Source: Actinokineospora enzanensis DSM 44649 (lineage in GTDB: Bacteria; Actinomycetota; Actinomycetes; Mycobacteriales; Pseudonocardiaceae). From it: a stretch of 64,000 nucleotides of DNA. The number at the start of each line of letters is the position of its first letter. Positions within the stretch are counted from its first letter, which is position 1. The stretch spans positions 1-64,000 of the forward strand of contig NZ_KB894421.1 in assembly GCF_000374445.1 (NCBI RefSeq), in the 5' to 3' direction. A program made the translations under genes and the position numbers. The notes under the pieces are model-generated. The model had not been told where the DNA came from. It saw nothing but the letters and a program-made list of their open reading frames with translations, and did no database searches. Positions 36,034 through 45,090 of the stretch are shown here, piece after piece.

Positions 36034-38208
36034 TCAGAGGTCGCCCTCCGCCGCCGCTGCCCGCGTGCGCCGGGCCGTGCGGATCCGGCGGAACAGCCGG
36101 AGGCCGACCAACAGCACCAGCACACCCGCGGCCGTACCGGTGACCGCGACGGTGATGCTGCCGTAAGAGGTGGAGTTCAGTACCACCCGGGAGGACTTAC
36201 CCAGCAGCGTGCCACTGTCGGTGGTCAACCAGATGGTGACGGTGAAGCGGCCGGACCGGGTGACCTCGGCGGGCAGGTAGCGCGGGATGGCCGCCTTGGC
36301 CGGGATGCGCACCACGGCCGTCTCCTGCGGCTTGAGCCCGGGGGTGTTCCCGACGTTGATCTTGGCCCGGACGGTGACCGGCAGGCTGTTGGTGATGAAC
36401 ACCGGCAGCGGGCTGTCCTGCGAGGCCAGCGACAGCGGGCGGCCCGGGTCGCTCACCGTCACCTGCGACAGCAGCGCGGTGAGCTGGGTGTTGACCGCGG
36501 CAGTGGCGTGCTGGCCCTTGTCCGAGGTCTTGCGCCAGGCGGTGGACCCGGCCCGGATCAGGCCGTAGCGCAGCGGCTGGATGAGCGAGTCGGGGGTGAC
36601 CTTGCGGGTGTCGTCCTCGAACAGCACGTTGGCCACCAGGTCGCGCTGCACGGTGTCGGCCTGGGCGATCTCGGCGGTCACCGGCGCGGGCAGCTCCTGC
36701 GTGCTGTCCTGGGCGGAGTAGTCCAGCCCGGCGGCGGTGCCCTGGTCGGCGCCGTCGATGAGCGACTGCAGGCCGAGCGGGCGGATGAAGCCCTGGGTTT
36801 CCAGCGCCTGCACGGTGCTCAGGAACACCGACAGCTCGGCGGCCGTGGCGTTCCACCGGCGCGGCGGCGCCACCAGCACCGACTGGCCGGGCACGGACTG
36901 GTAGCCGCCACGGAACACCAGCGTCGCCAGGCCGTTCTGGATCGACGAGGTCTTCACGCCCGCGTCGTCCACCGGCTCCTTCGGTGCCAGCGAGGAGGCC
37001 ACGAGCTGGTCGTACGGGATGGCGCGCAGGTTGGTGCCGAGCGTGTAGGGCACCGTGCCCTGGGCGCCGCGCACCCGGCTGCCGTCGGCCAGGATCGTGG
37101 TCCGGTGCGAGCCGGACAACGCGGTGAGCGTGCTCGCGTCCAGCGTGCCGCCGTCCGGCCAGACCGCCCCGGCCAGCGGCTTGGTGCCGAGCAGCGTCTC
37201 CACCGAGCCAGACTCGGCCAGCGCGGCGTCGACCAGCTCGTGGCTGCCCGCCCGGGACAATGCGGCCACATCGGCGTCGGCGTACGGCAGGGAGATCACG
37301 CACTGGCCGCGGGTGAGGTCTTTCACCCGGTCGAGCCACAGCTGGGCGGCGCCCGCGCCGGTGCCGTCGAACACCGTGCCGTCCGGGGCGCGCACCTGGT
37401 AGCCGTCGGTCATCGCGTTGACGGTGTCGAGCAGGTCGGGGTCGACCACGAAGCACAGCGTGCGCAGGATCGAGGAGTTGCCGGTCGCGGCCGTGCGCAC
37501 GGTGTCGACCAGGCTGAACAGCCTGCCACTGGACAGCGAGGTGGCCAGGCCGTCGTCGGCGAACACCGTGCGGCTGCCGTCGGTGGGGGTCTCCACCCGG
37601 CGCGGGCGGTCGTCGATCAGCGGCCACAGCACGCTGAGCTGGGTGGGCTGGGCGGGCGGGTTGACCATGCCGCCGCCGGGCACGGACAGCACCGGCAGCA
37701 GGGTGCTCAGCGCGCCGAGCCGCTCGGTGCGGCCGTAGTCGGGGATGCCGTTGAAGTTCAGTACCAGCGGATAGATGCCCGGCTGGTCCAGCCGCAGCGC
37801 GTCCTTGTCCTGGCCGAGGCCGACGGTGATGGTGAACGGCACGGTCTGGCCGCGGTCGAGGGCGTCGGTGACCGGTTTGAAGGTGGAGCTGACCACCGGC
37901 CTGCTCACCGCGTCCAGGCGCTGCGGGTCGCCGAGCGCGGACCGCAGCCCGAGCTCGTCGTCGATCACGTCCCCGCGCTGCAGCCGCACATCGACGTGCT
38001 CCACCTTGCGGTCACTCGTATTGGTGACGCGGCCGCTGATGGTGACCGTCTGGGTGCCTGCCTCCACCACCCGCGGGGACAGCTCGTCCAGATCGACCCG
38101 TAACCGCCCGGCCGCTTCCGCGTTCGCCGGGGTGGTCAGCGGTGCGCCCAGCGTCAGGCACACCGCGGCCAGCACCGCGTAACCGGCGCGGCGCAGTCGA
38201 GTGATCAC
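36034..38208 (-). CDS. DUF6049 family secreted membrane-anchored protein
   Basis: A 724-residue protein with an N-terminal signal peptide (RLRRAGYAVLAAVCLTLGAPLTTPANA), a very large extracytoplasmic part with several beta domains, and one C-terminal membrane helix (VAVTGTAAGVLVLLVGLRLF) followed by a short basic tail. It corresponds in position and layout to M. tuberculosis Rv3909, next to murJ; the family has a likely but unproven role in cell envelope growth. It starts with ATG and precedes murJ by 14 bp. Confidence 0.85.
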   Translation of the reverse strand: MITRLRRAGYAVLAAVCLTLGAPLTTPANAEAAGRLRVDLDELSPRVVEAGTQTVTISGRVTNTSDRKVEHVDVRLQRGDVIDDELGLRSALGDPQRLDAVSRPVVSSTFKPVTDALDRGQTVPFTITVGLGQDKDALRLDQPGIYPLVLNFNGIPDYGRTERLGALSTLLPVLSVPGGGMVNPPAQPTQLSVLWPLIDDRPRRVETPTDGSRTVFADDGLATSLSSGRLFSLVDTVRTAATGNSSILRTLCFVVDPDLLDTVNAMTDGYQVRAPDGTVFDGTGAGAAQLWLDRVKDLTRGQCVISLPYADADVAALSRAGSHELVDAALAESGSVETLLGTKPLAGAVWPDGGTLDASTLTALSGSHRTTILADGSRVRGAQGTVPYTLGTNLRAIPYDQLVASSLAPKEPVDDAGVKTSSIQNGLATLVFRGGYQSVPGQSVLVAPPRRWNATAAELSVFLSTVQALETQGFIRPLGLQSLIDGADQGTAAGLDYSAQDSTQELPAPVTAEIAQADTVQRDLVANVLFEDDTRKVTPDSLIQPLRYGLIRAGSTAWRKTSDKGQHATAAVNTQLTALLSQVTVSDPGRPLSLASQDSPLPVFITNSLPVTVRAKINVGNTPGLKPQETAVVRIPAKAAIPRYLPAEVTRSGRFTVTIWLTTDSGTLLGKSSRVVLNSTSYGSITVAVTGTAAGVLVLLVGLRLFRRIRTARRTRAAAAEGDL

Positions 38209-38229
38209 GGCTTCTCTCCAGCCATCGGG

Positions 38230-38778
38230 TCAGGCCCGTCCTACCTCGGGTCGATCCCGCTCCACCGGATCGGGTGAGAGCGGATGCTCGGAGAGTAGTT
38301 GCCTGGCCTTCCGGACGAGCCGGCGCTCGTCGGCGTAGGCGAGTCGGTTGTCCAACTCGTCGAGCGCCACCCACGCGACCTCGGTCACCTCAAGGTCCTC
38401 GTCGGACAGCTCGAAAGAGTATGCCCGCAGCAGGAAGTGGTGCACCGTCTTGTGGATCCGCTTGGTGCCGTCGGCGATGAACCAGTAGTCGATGGTGCCA
38501 AGCGGGCGGACTACCTCGCCGTCGATCCCGGTCTCCTCGGCGACCTCGCGGACAGCGGTCTGCTCCGGGGTCTCCCCCGGTTCGATGTGGCCCTTGGGCA
38601 GCGACCAGAGCAGCCTGCCGCGCCGGTCCAGCCTGCCGATCAGCGCCACGGTGTGCGTCGCCGGGTCGATGACCAGGCCACCTGCCGAGGTCTCGTCCAC
38701 AGTGGTCAGCCTGCGCCCGCGTCGGCGGAACCGGCGCCCGGAGCGGGCACCTCGGGACCTGCCGGACGACGGGGGCAT
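38230..38778 (-). CDS. NUDIX hydrolase
   Basis: A 182-residue hydrolase of nucleoside diphosphate derivatives. The Nudix box is complete and canonical: [20 protein letters not shown] then TG (G-x5-E-x7-REUxEExGU). A basic N-terminal tail ([17 protein letters not shown]) precedes the domain. It matches the MutT4 position in M. tuberculosis (next to pcnA). Substrate unknown. The ATG at 38778 is preferred; no strong ribosome site is seen. Confidence 0.9.
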   Translation of the reverse strand: MPPSSGRSRGARSGRRFRRRGRRLTTVDETSAGGLVIDPATHTVALIGRLDRRGRLLWSLPKGHIEPGETPEQTAVREVAEETGIDGEVVRPLGTIDYWFIADGTKRIHKTVHHFLLRAYSFELSDEDLEVTEVAWVALDELDNRLAYADERRLVRKARQLLSEHPLSPDPVERDRPEVGRA

Positions 38779-38857
38779 GTCCGCGATGGTAGTGCGATCG
38801 GCGCAATGGGGACGGGCGTGCGCGGTCGGGGCGCGGCGGCGGATACGCTCGTCCATC

Positions 38858-40342
38858 GTGTCTCGAACGCCCGCCTCGACCAACGCCGCCCAGGCCGCCG
38901 CACGGAACGCGGTCGCCGAACTGCTGCGGGTCTCGCCCGTCGCCGACGAACTCGCGGCCCGCTTCACCCGTGCAGGCCACCGGCTGTACCTGGTCGGTGG
39001 CAGCGTGCGGGACGCCATGCTGGGCAGGCTCGGCAACGACCTGGACTTCACCACCGACGCCCGGCCGGACGAGATCATGAAGATCGTCACAGGCTGGGCG
39101 GAGGCGGTCTGGGACACCGGGATCGCGTTCGGCACGGTGGGCGCGGCCAAGAACGGCGCCCAGTGCGAGATCACCACGTTCCGCTCGGATTCCTACGACC
39201 GGGTGACGCGCAACCCCGAGGTCCGGTTCGGCGACTCCATCGAGGCCGATCTGGTCCGCCGGGACTTCACGGTCAACGCGATGGCGATCGATCTGTCCGA
39301 CCGGGAGTTCATCGACCCGCACGACGGGATGACCGCGCTGGCCGACCGGGTGCTGGACACCCCGGCCACCCCGCAGGAGTCGTTCGCCGACGACCCGCTG
39401 CGGATGCTGCGCGCGGCCCGGTTCGTCAGCCAGCTGGGGTTCGCCTGCGCGCCGCGGGTGCTCGACGCGCTGGGCGCGATGGCCGACGAGATCACCCGGA
39501 TCACCCCGGAGCGGGTGCAGGCGGAGCTGTCCAAGCTGCTGTGCGGGGTGCAGGCGAGACGCGGCGTGGAGCTGCTGGTGGACAGCGGGCTGGCCGCGCA
39601 CGTGCTGCCCGAGGTGCCCGCGATGCGACTGGAGATCGACGAGCATCACCAGCACAAGGACGTCTACGAACACTCGCTGGTGGTGCTGGACCAGGCGATC
39701 GACCTGGAGGAGGACGGACCGGACCTGGTGCTGCGGCTGGCCGCGTTGCTGCACGACATCGGCAAGCCGGACACCCGCAGGCACATGTCGGGCGGCGGGG
39801 TCAGCTTCCACCACCACGAGGTGGTGGGCGCCAAGCTGACCCGAAAGCGCTTGCGCGCGCTGCGGTACTCCAAGGAGGTCATCGAGGACGTCTCCCGGCT
39901 GGTCTTCCTGCACCTGCGCTTCCACGGCTACGGCAATGGCGAGTGGACCGACTCCGCGGTCCGTCGCTACGTCACCGACGCGGGCGACCTGCTGTCCCGG
40001 CTGCACAAGCTGGTCCGCGCCGACTGCACCACCCGCAACCGGCGCAAGGCGAACGCACTGCAGCGCACCTATGACGGCCTTGAGGAGCGGATCGGCAGGC
40101 TGGCCGCCGAGGAGGACCTGGCCAGGGTGCGGCCGGACCTGGACGGCAACGAGATCATGCGGCTGCTGGGCATCCCGGCGGGCCCGCTGGTCGGCAAGGC
40201 GTGGAGCCACCTCAAGGAGCTGCGGCTGGACCACGGCCCGCTCTCCCGCGAGGACGCCGAGGCCGCGTTGTTCGCCTGGGCCCGTGCCCAGGGCCTAGGC
40301 GTGGCCGCGGCTGACGAGGGCGAAGCCGGCGAAACCGAGTAG
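38858..40342 (+). CDS. pcnA: CCA tRNA nucleotidyltransferase
   Basis: A 494-residue enzyme that adds or repairs the CCA end of tRNAs. The nucleotidyltransferase head has [13 protein letters not shown] and [10 protein letters not shown]; an HD domain follows in [16 protein letters not shown]. The GTG at 38858 lies 8 bases after a -10-like TACGCT (38844-38849) with no ribosome site, so it may be leaderless. Divergent from the NUDIX gene. Its last 48 bases overlap the 3' end of the convergent MFS gene. Confidence 0.94.
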   Translation: MSRTPASTNAAQAAARNAVAELLRVSPVADELAARFTRAGHRLYLVGGSVRDAMLGRLGNDLDFTTDARPDEIMKIVTGWAEAVWDTGIAFGTVGAAKNGAQCEITTFRSDSYDRVTRNPEVRFGDSIEADLVRRDFTVNAMAIDLSDREFIDPHDGMTALADRVLDTPATPQESFADDPLRMLRAARFVSQLGFACAPRVLDALGAMADEITRITPERVQAELSKLLCGVQARRGVELLVDSGLAAHVLPEVPAMRLEIDEHHQHKDVYEHSLVVLDQAIDLEEDGPDLVLRLAALLHDIGKPDTRRHMSGGGVSFHHHEVVGAKLTRKRLRALRYSKEVIEDVSRLVFLHLRFHGYGNGEWTDSAVRRYVTDAGDLLSRLHKLVRADCTTRNRRKANALQRTYDGLEERIGRLAAEEDLARVRPDLDGNEIMRLLGIPAGPLVGKAWSHLKELRLDHGPLSREDAEAALFAWARAQGLGVAAADEGEAGETE

Positions 40343-41569
40343 GTAGCAGGCGCCCGCAGCGAGGACGAGCCCCGGTGAGGCGCCGTCCGGGGCGACCACC
40401 AGCGCGGCCAGCGCCACGGACACCACCTGGGCGATGTTGACCAGCGTGTCGTAGAGGGAGAACACCCGGCCGCGCAGCTCGTCGCCGATGTCGCGCTGCA
40501 CCGCCGCGTCCACGCACAGCTTCACGACCTGGCCCGCGAACGACATCAGCAGCGCGGCGGCGAGCGTGGTCGGCATGGTCAGCGGCAGCCCGCCCGCGAG
40601 CACCGCGACCGCGCCGAGCAGCAGCCCGGTGCCCAGCGTGCGGCGCCTGCCCAGCCGCGCCACCAGCCGGGCGGTGACCAGCCCGGCGACCAGGATGCCC
40701 ACGCCGAAGACCGCGACCGCCTGACCGAGGCCGGGCAGGCCCGCGGTGAACCGGAACCGCATGAGCAGCACGGTCAGCAGCAGCGCGATGCCGAACGCCA
40801 GCCGGTGCGCGAGCAGCCCGACGAACCCGGCCAGCACGGTGGGCGTGCGGATCGCCGCGCGGCCGCCGTCGGACAGGCCACGGGCCACCGCGACCAGCGG
40901 CTGCGCGGGCTCGTCCACCTCGTCCGGGCCGAGCGCGCCGCGCGCGAACCGGACCGCGAACCAGGCCGCGCCGACCGAGCCGAAACAGGCGAACGCGGTG
41001 GTCAGCCCGGAGCCCGCGTTGCCCTCGCCGAACAGCGCGCGCAGCCCGACGGCGCAGCCCGCGCCGATCACGGCGACCACCGCGCCCAGCGTGGTGGCCA
41101 ACGCGTTGGCCTCGACCAGGGTGCGTACCGGGACCACGTGCGGCAGCGCGGCGGACAGCCCGGAGTTGACGAACCGGCTGACCCCGATCACCACCAGGGC
41201 CAGGGTGAACAGCAGCGCGCCGTTCGCGCCGACCGCCACGGTGAACGCCGAGACCAGGATCAGCACGCCGCGCAGCAGGTTGGCCACGACCAGCACCCGC
41301 CGCCGGTCCCAGCGGTCGAGCAGCGCGCCCGCGAACGGGCCGACGACGGAGTACGGCAGCAGCAGCGCGGTGAACCCGGCGGCGATGGCCAGCGGGTCGG
41401 CCTCGCGCTCGGGGTTGAACAGCACCGCCCCGGCGAGTCCGGCCTGGAACAGCCCGTCGCCCCACTGCGCGGCGAACCGGCTGAACAGCAGCCTGCGGAA
41501 ACCCTCGATGGCGAGCAGGGCCCGCGCTCCCACACGTGTGTGGTGTGCCTCGTGTTGGGCCGTGCTCAC
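40295..41569 (-). CDS. MFS transporter
   Basis: A 424-residue major facilitator with 12 predicted helices. It has the loop 2/3 pattern GALLDRWDRRRVLVVANLLRG. Similar to actinobacterial exporters of unknown substrate. A GTG start (41569) follows in frame with no clear ribosome site. It is convergent with pcnA, overlapping by 48 bp. Confidence 0.85.
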   Translation of the reverse strand: MSTAQHEAHHTRVGARALLAIEGFRRLLFSRFAAQWGDGLFQAGLAGAVLFNPEREADPLAIAAGFTALLLPYSVVGPFAGALLDRWDRRRVLVVANLLRGVLILVSAFTVAVGANGALLFTLALVVIGVSRFVNSGLSAALPHVVPVRTLVEANALATTLGAVVAVIGAGCAVGLRALFGEGNAGSGLTTAFACFGSVGAAWFAVRFARGALGPDEVDEPAQPLVAVARGLSDGGRAAIRTPTVLAGFVGLLAHRLAFGIALLLTVLLMRFRFTAGLPGLGQAVAVFGVGILVAGLVTARLVARLGRRRTLGTGLLLGAVAVLAGGLPLTMPTTLAAALLMSFAGQVVKLCVDAAVQRDIGDELRGRVFSLYDTLVNIAQVVSVALAALVVAPDGASPGLVLAAGACYLLGFAGFALVSRGHA

Positions 41570-41675
41570 AACGCCGGAGCCTAGCCGGGTGCCCGGACCT
41601 GTCAGTAGCGGTGCCCATCCACAGTGTTCGCGAACAGCTAGCGAACGCGCGGTATCAGCGGTATCGGGAGAAAGG

Positions 41676-41703
41676 GATGGGCGGCCTCGAAAGGCCGCCC
41701 ATC
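41676..41703. promoter_or_regulatory. Perfect stem-loop in the MFS-yqgE intergenic region
   Basis: A 12-bp perfect stem (GATGGGCGGCCT) closed by CGAA. It lies in the 327-bp gap (41570-41896) between divergent genes, so it is upstream of both rather than a downstream terminator. The gap also contains GTTCGCGAAC near 41627 and a direct repeat CGGTATC (41650-41667). No gene is seen there. Confidence 0.5.
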
Positions 41704-41896
41704 CTGTGGTCGACACCCGGTCGCCTCACGGCGAGTTGCGCGACGTGGCTCCAGCCGAGCGGTATTCCACGAAGGCGGTTCTAGTTGAGCCCGGGGGACA
41801 CGAAGGCGCCGACCGTTCCGTCCAACGCGCGGCTGGGCGAGGATGTTCCCGAGTTCCCAACTCCGGTCTCGGCCGCCGGGGTCCGGATGGGATCAT

Positions 41897-42475
41897 GTGC
41901 GAGTGCCGTCCGATGTCGACGTCGAGCCGGGGACGCTGCTGGTCGCGGCGCCCAGCCTGCTCGACAACAACTTCCGCCGCACGGTCGTCTACGTCATCGA
42001 CCACCGTGGTGAGGGAACCCTCGGCGTCGTGCTCAACCGGCCGAGTGACGTCCCGGTGGATGATGTGCTGCCCAACTGGGGTCCGCATGTCACCCAGCCG
42101 GGGGCGGTATTCGTGGGCGGTCCGGTCGACCAGAAGACGGCGCTGTGCCTGGCGGCCATGCGTACCGGGGAGAACGTGGATGGGGTGCGCGGCCTGATCG
42201 GGGTGCGCGGGCCGGTGGCGCTGGTCGACCTGGACGCGGACCCGGACGCGCTGGCGCCCAAGTTCCGCGGCCTGCGGGTGTTCGCCGGGTACGCGGGCTG
42301 GGACGTCGGCCAGCTGGCAGGCGAGATCGACCGCGGCGACTGGATCGTGGTTCCGGCGCTGCCCAGCGACGTGATGGCGCCCGCGGGCCAGGACCTGTGG
42401 GGACGGGTGCTGCGCAGACAGGGCATGCCGCTGGCCTTGCTGGCCACCCACCCGGGTGACGTGCGAGAAAACTAG
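41897..42475 (+). CDS. YqgE/AlgH family protein
   Basis: A 192-residue UPF0301 (YqgE/AlgH) protein. The family segments are GTLLVAAPSLLDNNFRRTVVYV, GTLGVVLNRPSDV, GGPVDQ and FAGYAGWDVGQLAGEI. The exact biochemical role is unknown. The GTG at 41897 starts right before the family core; another GTG follows two codons later. Confidence 0.9.
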   Translation: MRVPSDVDVEPGTLLVAAPSLLDNNFRRTVVYVIDHRGEGTLGVVLNRPSDVPVDDVLPNWGPHVTQPGAVFVGGPVDQKTALCLAAMRTGENVDGVRGLIGVRGPVALVDLDADPDALAPKFRGLRVFAGYAGWDVGQLAGEIDRGDWIVVPALPSDVMAPAGQDLWGRVLRRQGMPLALLATHPGDVREN

Positions 42476-42480
42476 AAGTC

Positions 42481-42494
42481 CACCCGGCCGGGTG
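42481..42494. terminator. Short palindrome between yqgE and SdpI-like genes
   Basis: CACCCGGCCGGGTG is a perfect 14-base palindrome between two convergent genes, without a T tract. A weak terminator candidate. Confidence 0.35.
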
Positions 42495-42499
42495 AAATC

Positions 42500-42910
42500 T
42501 CAGGCGCCACGGGTGAGCACGCCGCAGCCGCCGCACTGGCAGCCCGCGCAGCCAGCCGGGAGCTCCGGCTTCGGCTCCGGGACGGCCGCCGCGGCCCGGT
42601 GGCCGAGCACCCCGCCGCCCAGCGTGATCGCCACCAGGCCGACCAGGGCGATCGCCGAGACGGTCAGCACCGCGCCGGTACCGGACAGGGTGAACCCGAC
42701 GGCCGCGCCGAGCACCCCCACCAGGCCCGCGACCAGCGTGGGCAGCCCGGCGACCTTGTTGCCCACCCGGAAGGCCTCGTCGCTGCGCAGCGTGGCCGGG
42801 GTGCGCACGCCGCCGAAGCGGTTGCGCGGCAGGCGCTCGGTCAGGCCGAGGAAGCCGATGGCGAGCAGGGGCAGGCCGGCCACCAGGGGCGCGAGCGGCA
42901 CGAGGTTCAC
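42500..42910 (-). CDS. SdpI family membrane protein with Cys-rich tail
   Basis: A 136-residue membrane protein with three hydrophobic segments and the SdpI marker RNRFGGVRTPATLRSDEAF, found in the immunity/signalling protein SdpI and its relatives. The C-terminus ends in CAGCQCGGCGVLTRGA: four Cys in nine residues, which could bind a metal. A GTG start. Function unknown; convergent with yqgE. Confidence 0.85.
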   Translation of the reverse strand: MNLVPLAPLVAGLPLLAIGFLGLTERLPRNRFGGVRTPATLRSDEAFRVGNKVAGLPTLVAGLVGVLGAAVGFTLSGTGAVLTVSAIALVGLVAITLGGGVLGHRAAAAVPEPKPELPAGCAGCQCGGCGVLTRGA

Positions 42911-42976
42911 GACTCGATGGTAGGAGGTCGCCCGGTCGCCACGTGGTGGACACCCGGGTGCGATGTGCTACCCGTC

Positions 42977-44113
42977 ATGTCTCGCGCCCTCGTCGTGCTC
43001 GGTGCCGCCGTCGTCGCCACCGGCCTCCTCGTCTCCCCCGCCGCCGCGGCGCCCGTGGCGAAACCGGTCGGCCCGAAGGTCCGCCTGATCGGGGAACGCA
43101 TCGTCCCGCACGGGCTGACCTTCCAGGGCACCACCGTGGGCGGCCTGTCCGGGATCGACCGCGACCCGTGCACCGGCGGCTACGTGTTCATCAGCGACGA
43201 CCGCTCGGCGCTGCAGCCCGCCCGGTTCTACACCGCGCGCATCGACGTGACGTCCGACGGGATCGGTCCGGTGGAGTTCACCGGCACCCACCCGTTCCTG
43301 CGCCCCGACGGCACCCCCTACCCGCCGCTGTCCGCGGGCGACGGCACGACCGTCGACCCGGAGGACATCCGGGTCGACCCGTGGACCGGCGGCTACACCT
43401 GGAGCCAGGAGGGCGAGCGCCGGCCCGAGGTGCTGATCGACCCGTCGGTGCGCACCGCGAAGCGCGACGGCCGGTTCGCGAGCGAGCTGCCGCTGCCTGC
43501 GAACCTCAGGATGACCGCGGACCGCGGGCCCCGACAGAACTTGGTTCTGGAGGGCCTGACCTACGCGGGCGCCGGTTCGCTGGTCGTCTCGGCGGTCGAA
43601 GGGCCGCTGCTGCAGGACGGTCCGGTGCCCACCCCGGAGCACGGCGCGTTGTCGCGGATCGTGGTGCAGACCCGCACCGGCCACCAGCTCGCGCAGTACG
43701 CGTACCCGCAGGAGCCCGCGTTCGCGACGCCGGTCCCGCCGACCGCGGCGGCGAGCAACGGCGTGCCCGCGATCCTGGCCGTCGACCCGCTGGACCCGAC
43801 CCGGTATCTGGTGGTGGAGCGGGCGTTCGTGACCGGCGTCGGCAACAAGGTGCGGGTGTACGAGGTCGACACCAAGGGCGCGACGAACGTGGCGGGCCGG
43901 GACCTGGCCGACCCGAGCGGGGTGCGGCCGGTGCGCAAGCGGCTGCTCGTCGACCTCGCCGATCTCGGTTTGTCCACTGTGGACAACATCGAGGGGATCT
44001 CCTGGGGGCCCGCCCTGCGTTCCGGCGAGCGGTCGTTGTTGCTGGTCAGCGACGACAACTTCAGCCCGACCCAGGTGACCCAGGTGATCGCGCTCGGCGT
44101 GCGCGGCTGGTGA
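42977..44113 (+). CDS. Secreted esterase-like/phytase-like family protein
   Basis: A 378-residue protein with a signal peptide (RALVVLGAAVVATGLLVSPAAAA) and a phytase-like beta-propeller domain (PF13449 type): GTTVGGLSGIDRDPCTGGYVFISDDRS, VDPEDIRVDPWTGGYTWSQE, and VLEGLTYAG. Such proteins are annotated as esterase-like, but activity is unproven here. The ATG at 42977 is just before the signal peptide. It is divergent from the SdpI-like gene. Confidence 0.85.
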   Translation: MSRALVVLGAAVVATGLLVSPAAAAPVAKPVGPKVRLIGERIVPHGLTFQGTTVGGLSGIDRDPCTGGYVFISDDRSALQPARFYTARIDVTSDGIGPVEFTGTHPFLRPDGTPYPPLSAGDGTTVDPEDIRVDPWTGGYTWSQEGERRPEVLIDPSVRTAKRDGRFASELPLPANLRMTADRGPRQNLVLEGLTYAGAGSLVVSAVEGPLLQDGPVPTPEHGALSRIVVQTRTGHQLAQYAYPQEPAFATPVPPTAAASNGVPAILAVDPLDPTRYLVVERAFVTGVGNKVRVYEVDTKGATNVAGRDLADPSGVRPVRKRLLVDLADLGLSTVDNIEGISWGPALRSGERSLLLVSDDNFSPTQVTQVIALGVRGW

Positions 44114-44228
44114 CCTGAGGCGAATCCGACTGGAACGGCGCCGAGGCGGCAGGCGGTGCTGAGTTCGAGTACCGGCGGTCTGCTTGTTCGATGCGCCGGT
44201 GAGGTCATCGTGGTGCCGATAGGAACGG

Positions 44229-44966
44229 TCAGCGGAGTCCGACGTCGCGGACGAGGTCGTCGAGCATCGACTCGAACATCGGCTCGGCGTCGGACACCGG
44301 GAACGGGAACTGGCCGAACACCTCCAGGGCCACCTGTCCGTAGAGCCGGACCCAGAACCGGAGCATGGCGTAGGCGGTGCCCACCCCGACCAGTTCGGAC
44401 GGCACCGCCACGCCGGTCGCGGCCATGTTGACCACCAGGTCGTCGCGGAACCGGGTCAGGTCGGCGCGCATGTCGGTCGGGACCGGCTCGTCCGGCTTCG
44501 CCAGCAGGATGCCGGTGGCCAGGACGCGGCCCGCGACGGTGAGGAAGATCTGGCCGAACGACTCGGTGCCGGTGTCCGCGGCGGCGATCGCGCAGTTCTC
44601 CCCCGGTGCCGCCGCGGGCGAGGCGAAGACCAGGGCGAACTCCTGCGGGTGGTGCAGTGCCCAGGCGCGGAAGCCGCGGCAGATGGCCAGTACCTGGCCG
44701 ATGTGGTCGGTCTGGGGTACCTCGGCCAGCGCCTTGCCCAGGCCGACGGCGAGGTCGGCGCAGACGTCCGCGCGCAGGTGCGCGATCAGGTCCTCGCGCG
44801 AGGCGTAGTAGCGGTAGAGCGCGGGCGCGGTGATGCCCAGTTCGCGGGCGATGGCACGCAGTGTCACGGCTTGTGGCCCTTGGGTCACCAATAGTTCCCT
44901 GGCCTGCCGCCGGATGTCCCGGTCGGTCCCCGAGCGGTCGCGTTCGCGGCGGTTGACCTGCGTCAT
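44229..44966 (-). CDS. TetR family transcriptional regulator
   Basis: A 245-residue repressor. Helix-turn-helix at residues about 30-65: AVTLRAIARELGITAPALYRYYASREDL; the C-terminal part resembles the TetR WHG ligand-binding domain (GFRAWALHHPQEFALVFA). It is divergent from the MMPL gene, 124 bp apart, with a palindrome at 45020-45036, so it probably represses the transporter and itself. Confidence 0.92.
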   Translation of the reverse strand: MTQVNRRERDRSGTDRDIRRQARELLVTQGPQAVTLRAIARELGITAPALYRYYASREDLIAHLRADVCADLAVGLGKALAEVPQTDHIGQVLAICRGFRAWALHHPQEFALVFASPAAAPGENCAIAAADTGTESFGQIFLTVAGRVLATGILLAKPDEPVPTDMRADLTRFRDDLVVNMAATGVAVPSELVGVGTAYAMLRFWVRLYGQVALEVFGQFPFPVSDAEPMFESMLDDLVRDVGLR

Positions 44967-45019
44967 GTCACATCCCCTCGATCTTGTCGGCAGCCCGGCC
45001 GGTGGGTACCGTGCGCTCT

Positions 45020-45036
45020 AGTAAACGGTGTTAACT
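45020..45036. promoter_or_regulatory. Candidate TetR operator
   Basis: AGTAAACGGTGTTAACT: arms AGTAAAC and GTTAACT pair at six of seven positions. It is midway between the divergent tetR and mmpL starts and stands out by its AT content. Confidence 0.65.
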
Positions 45037-45090
45037 CCCGCCCGGTTCGGGCCGGTTGTTGTCGCCGGTCCGGCGTTTGGGAGGAATGCC

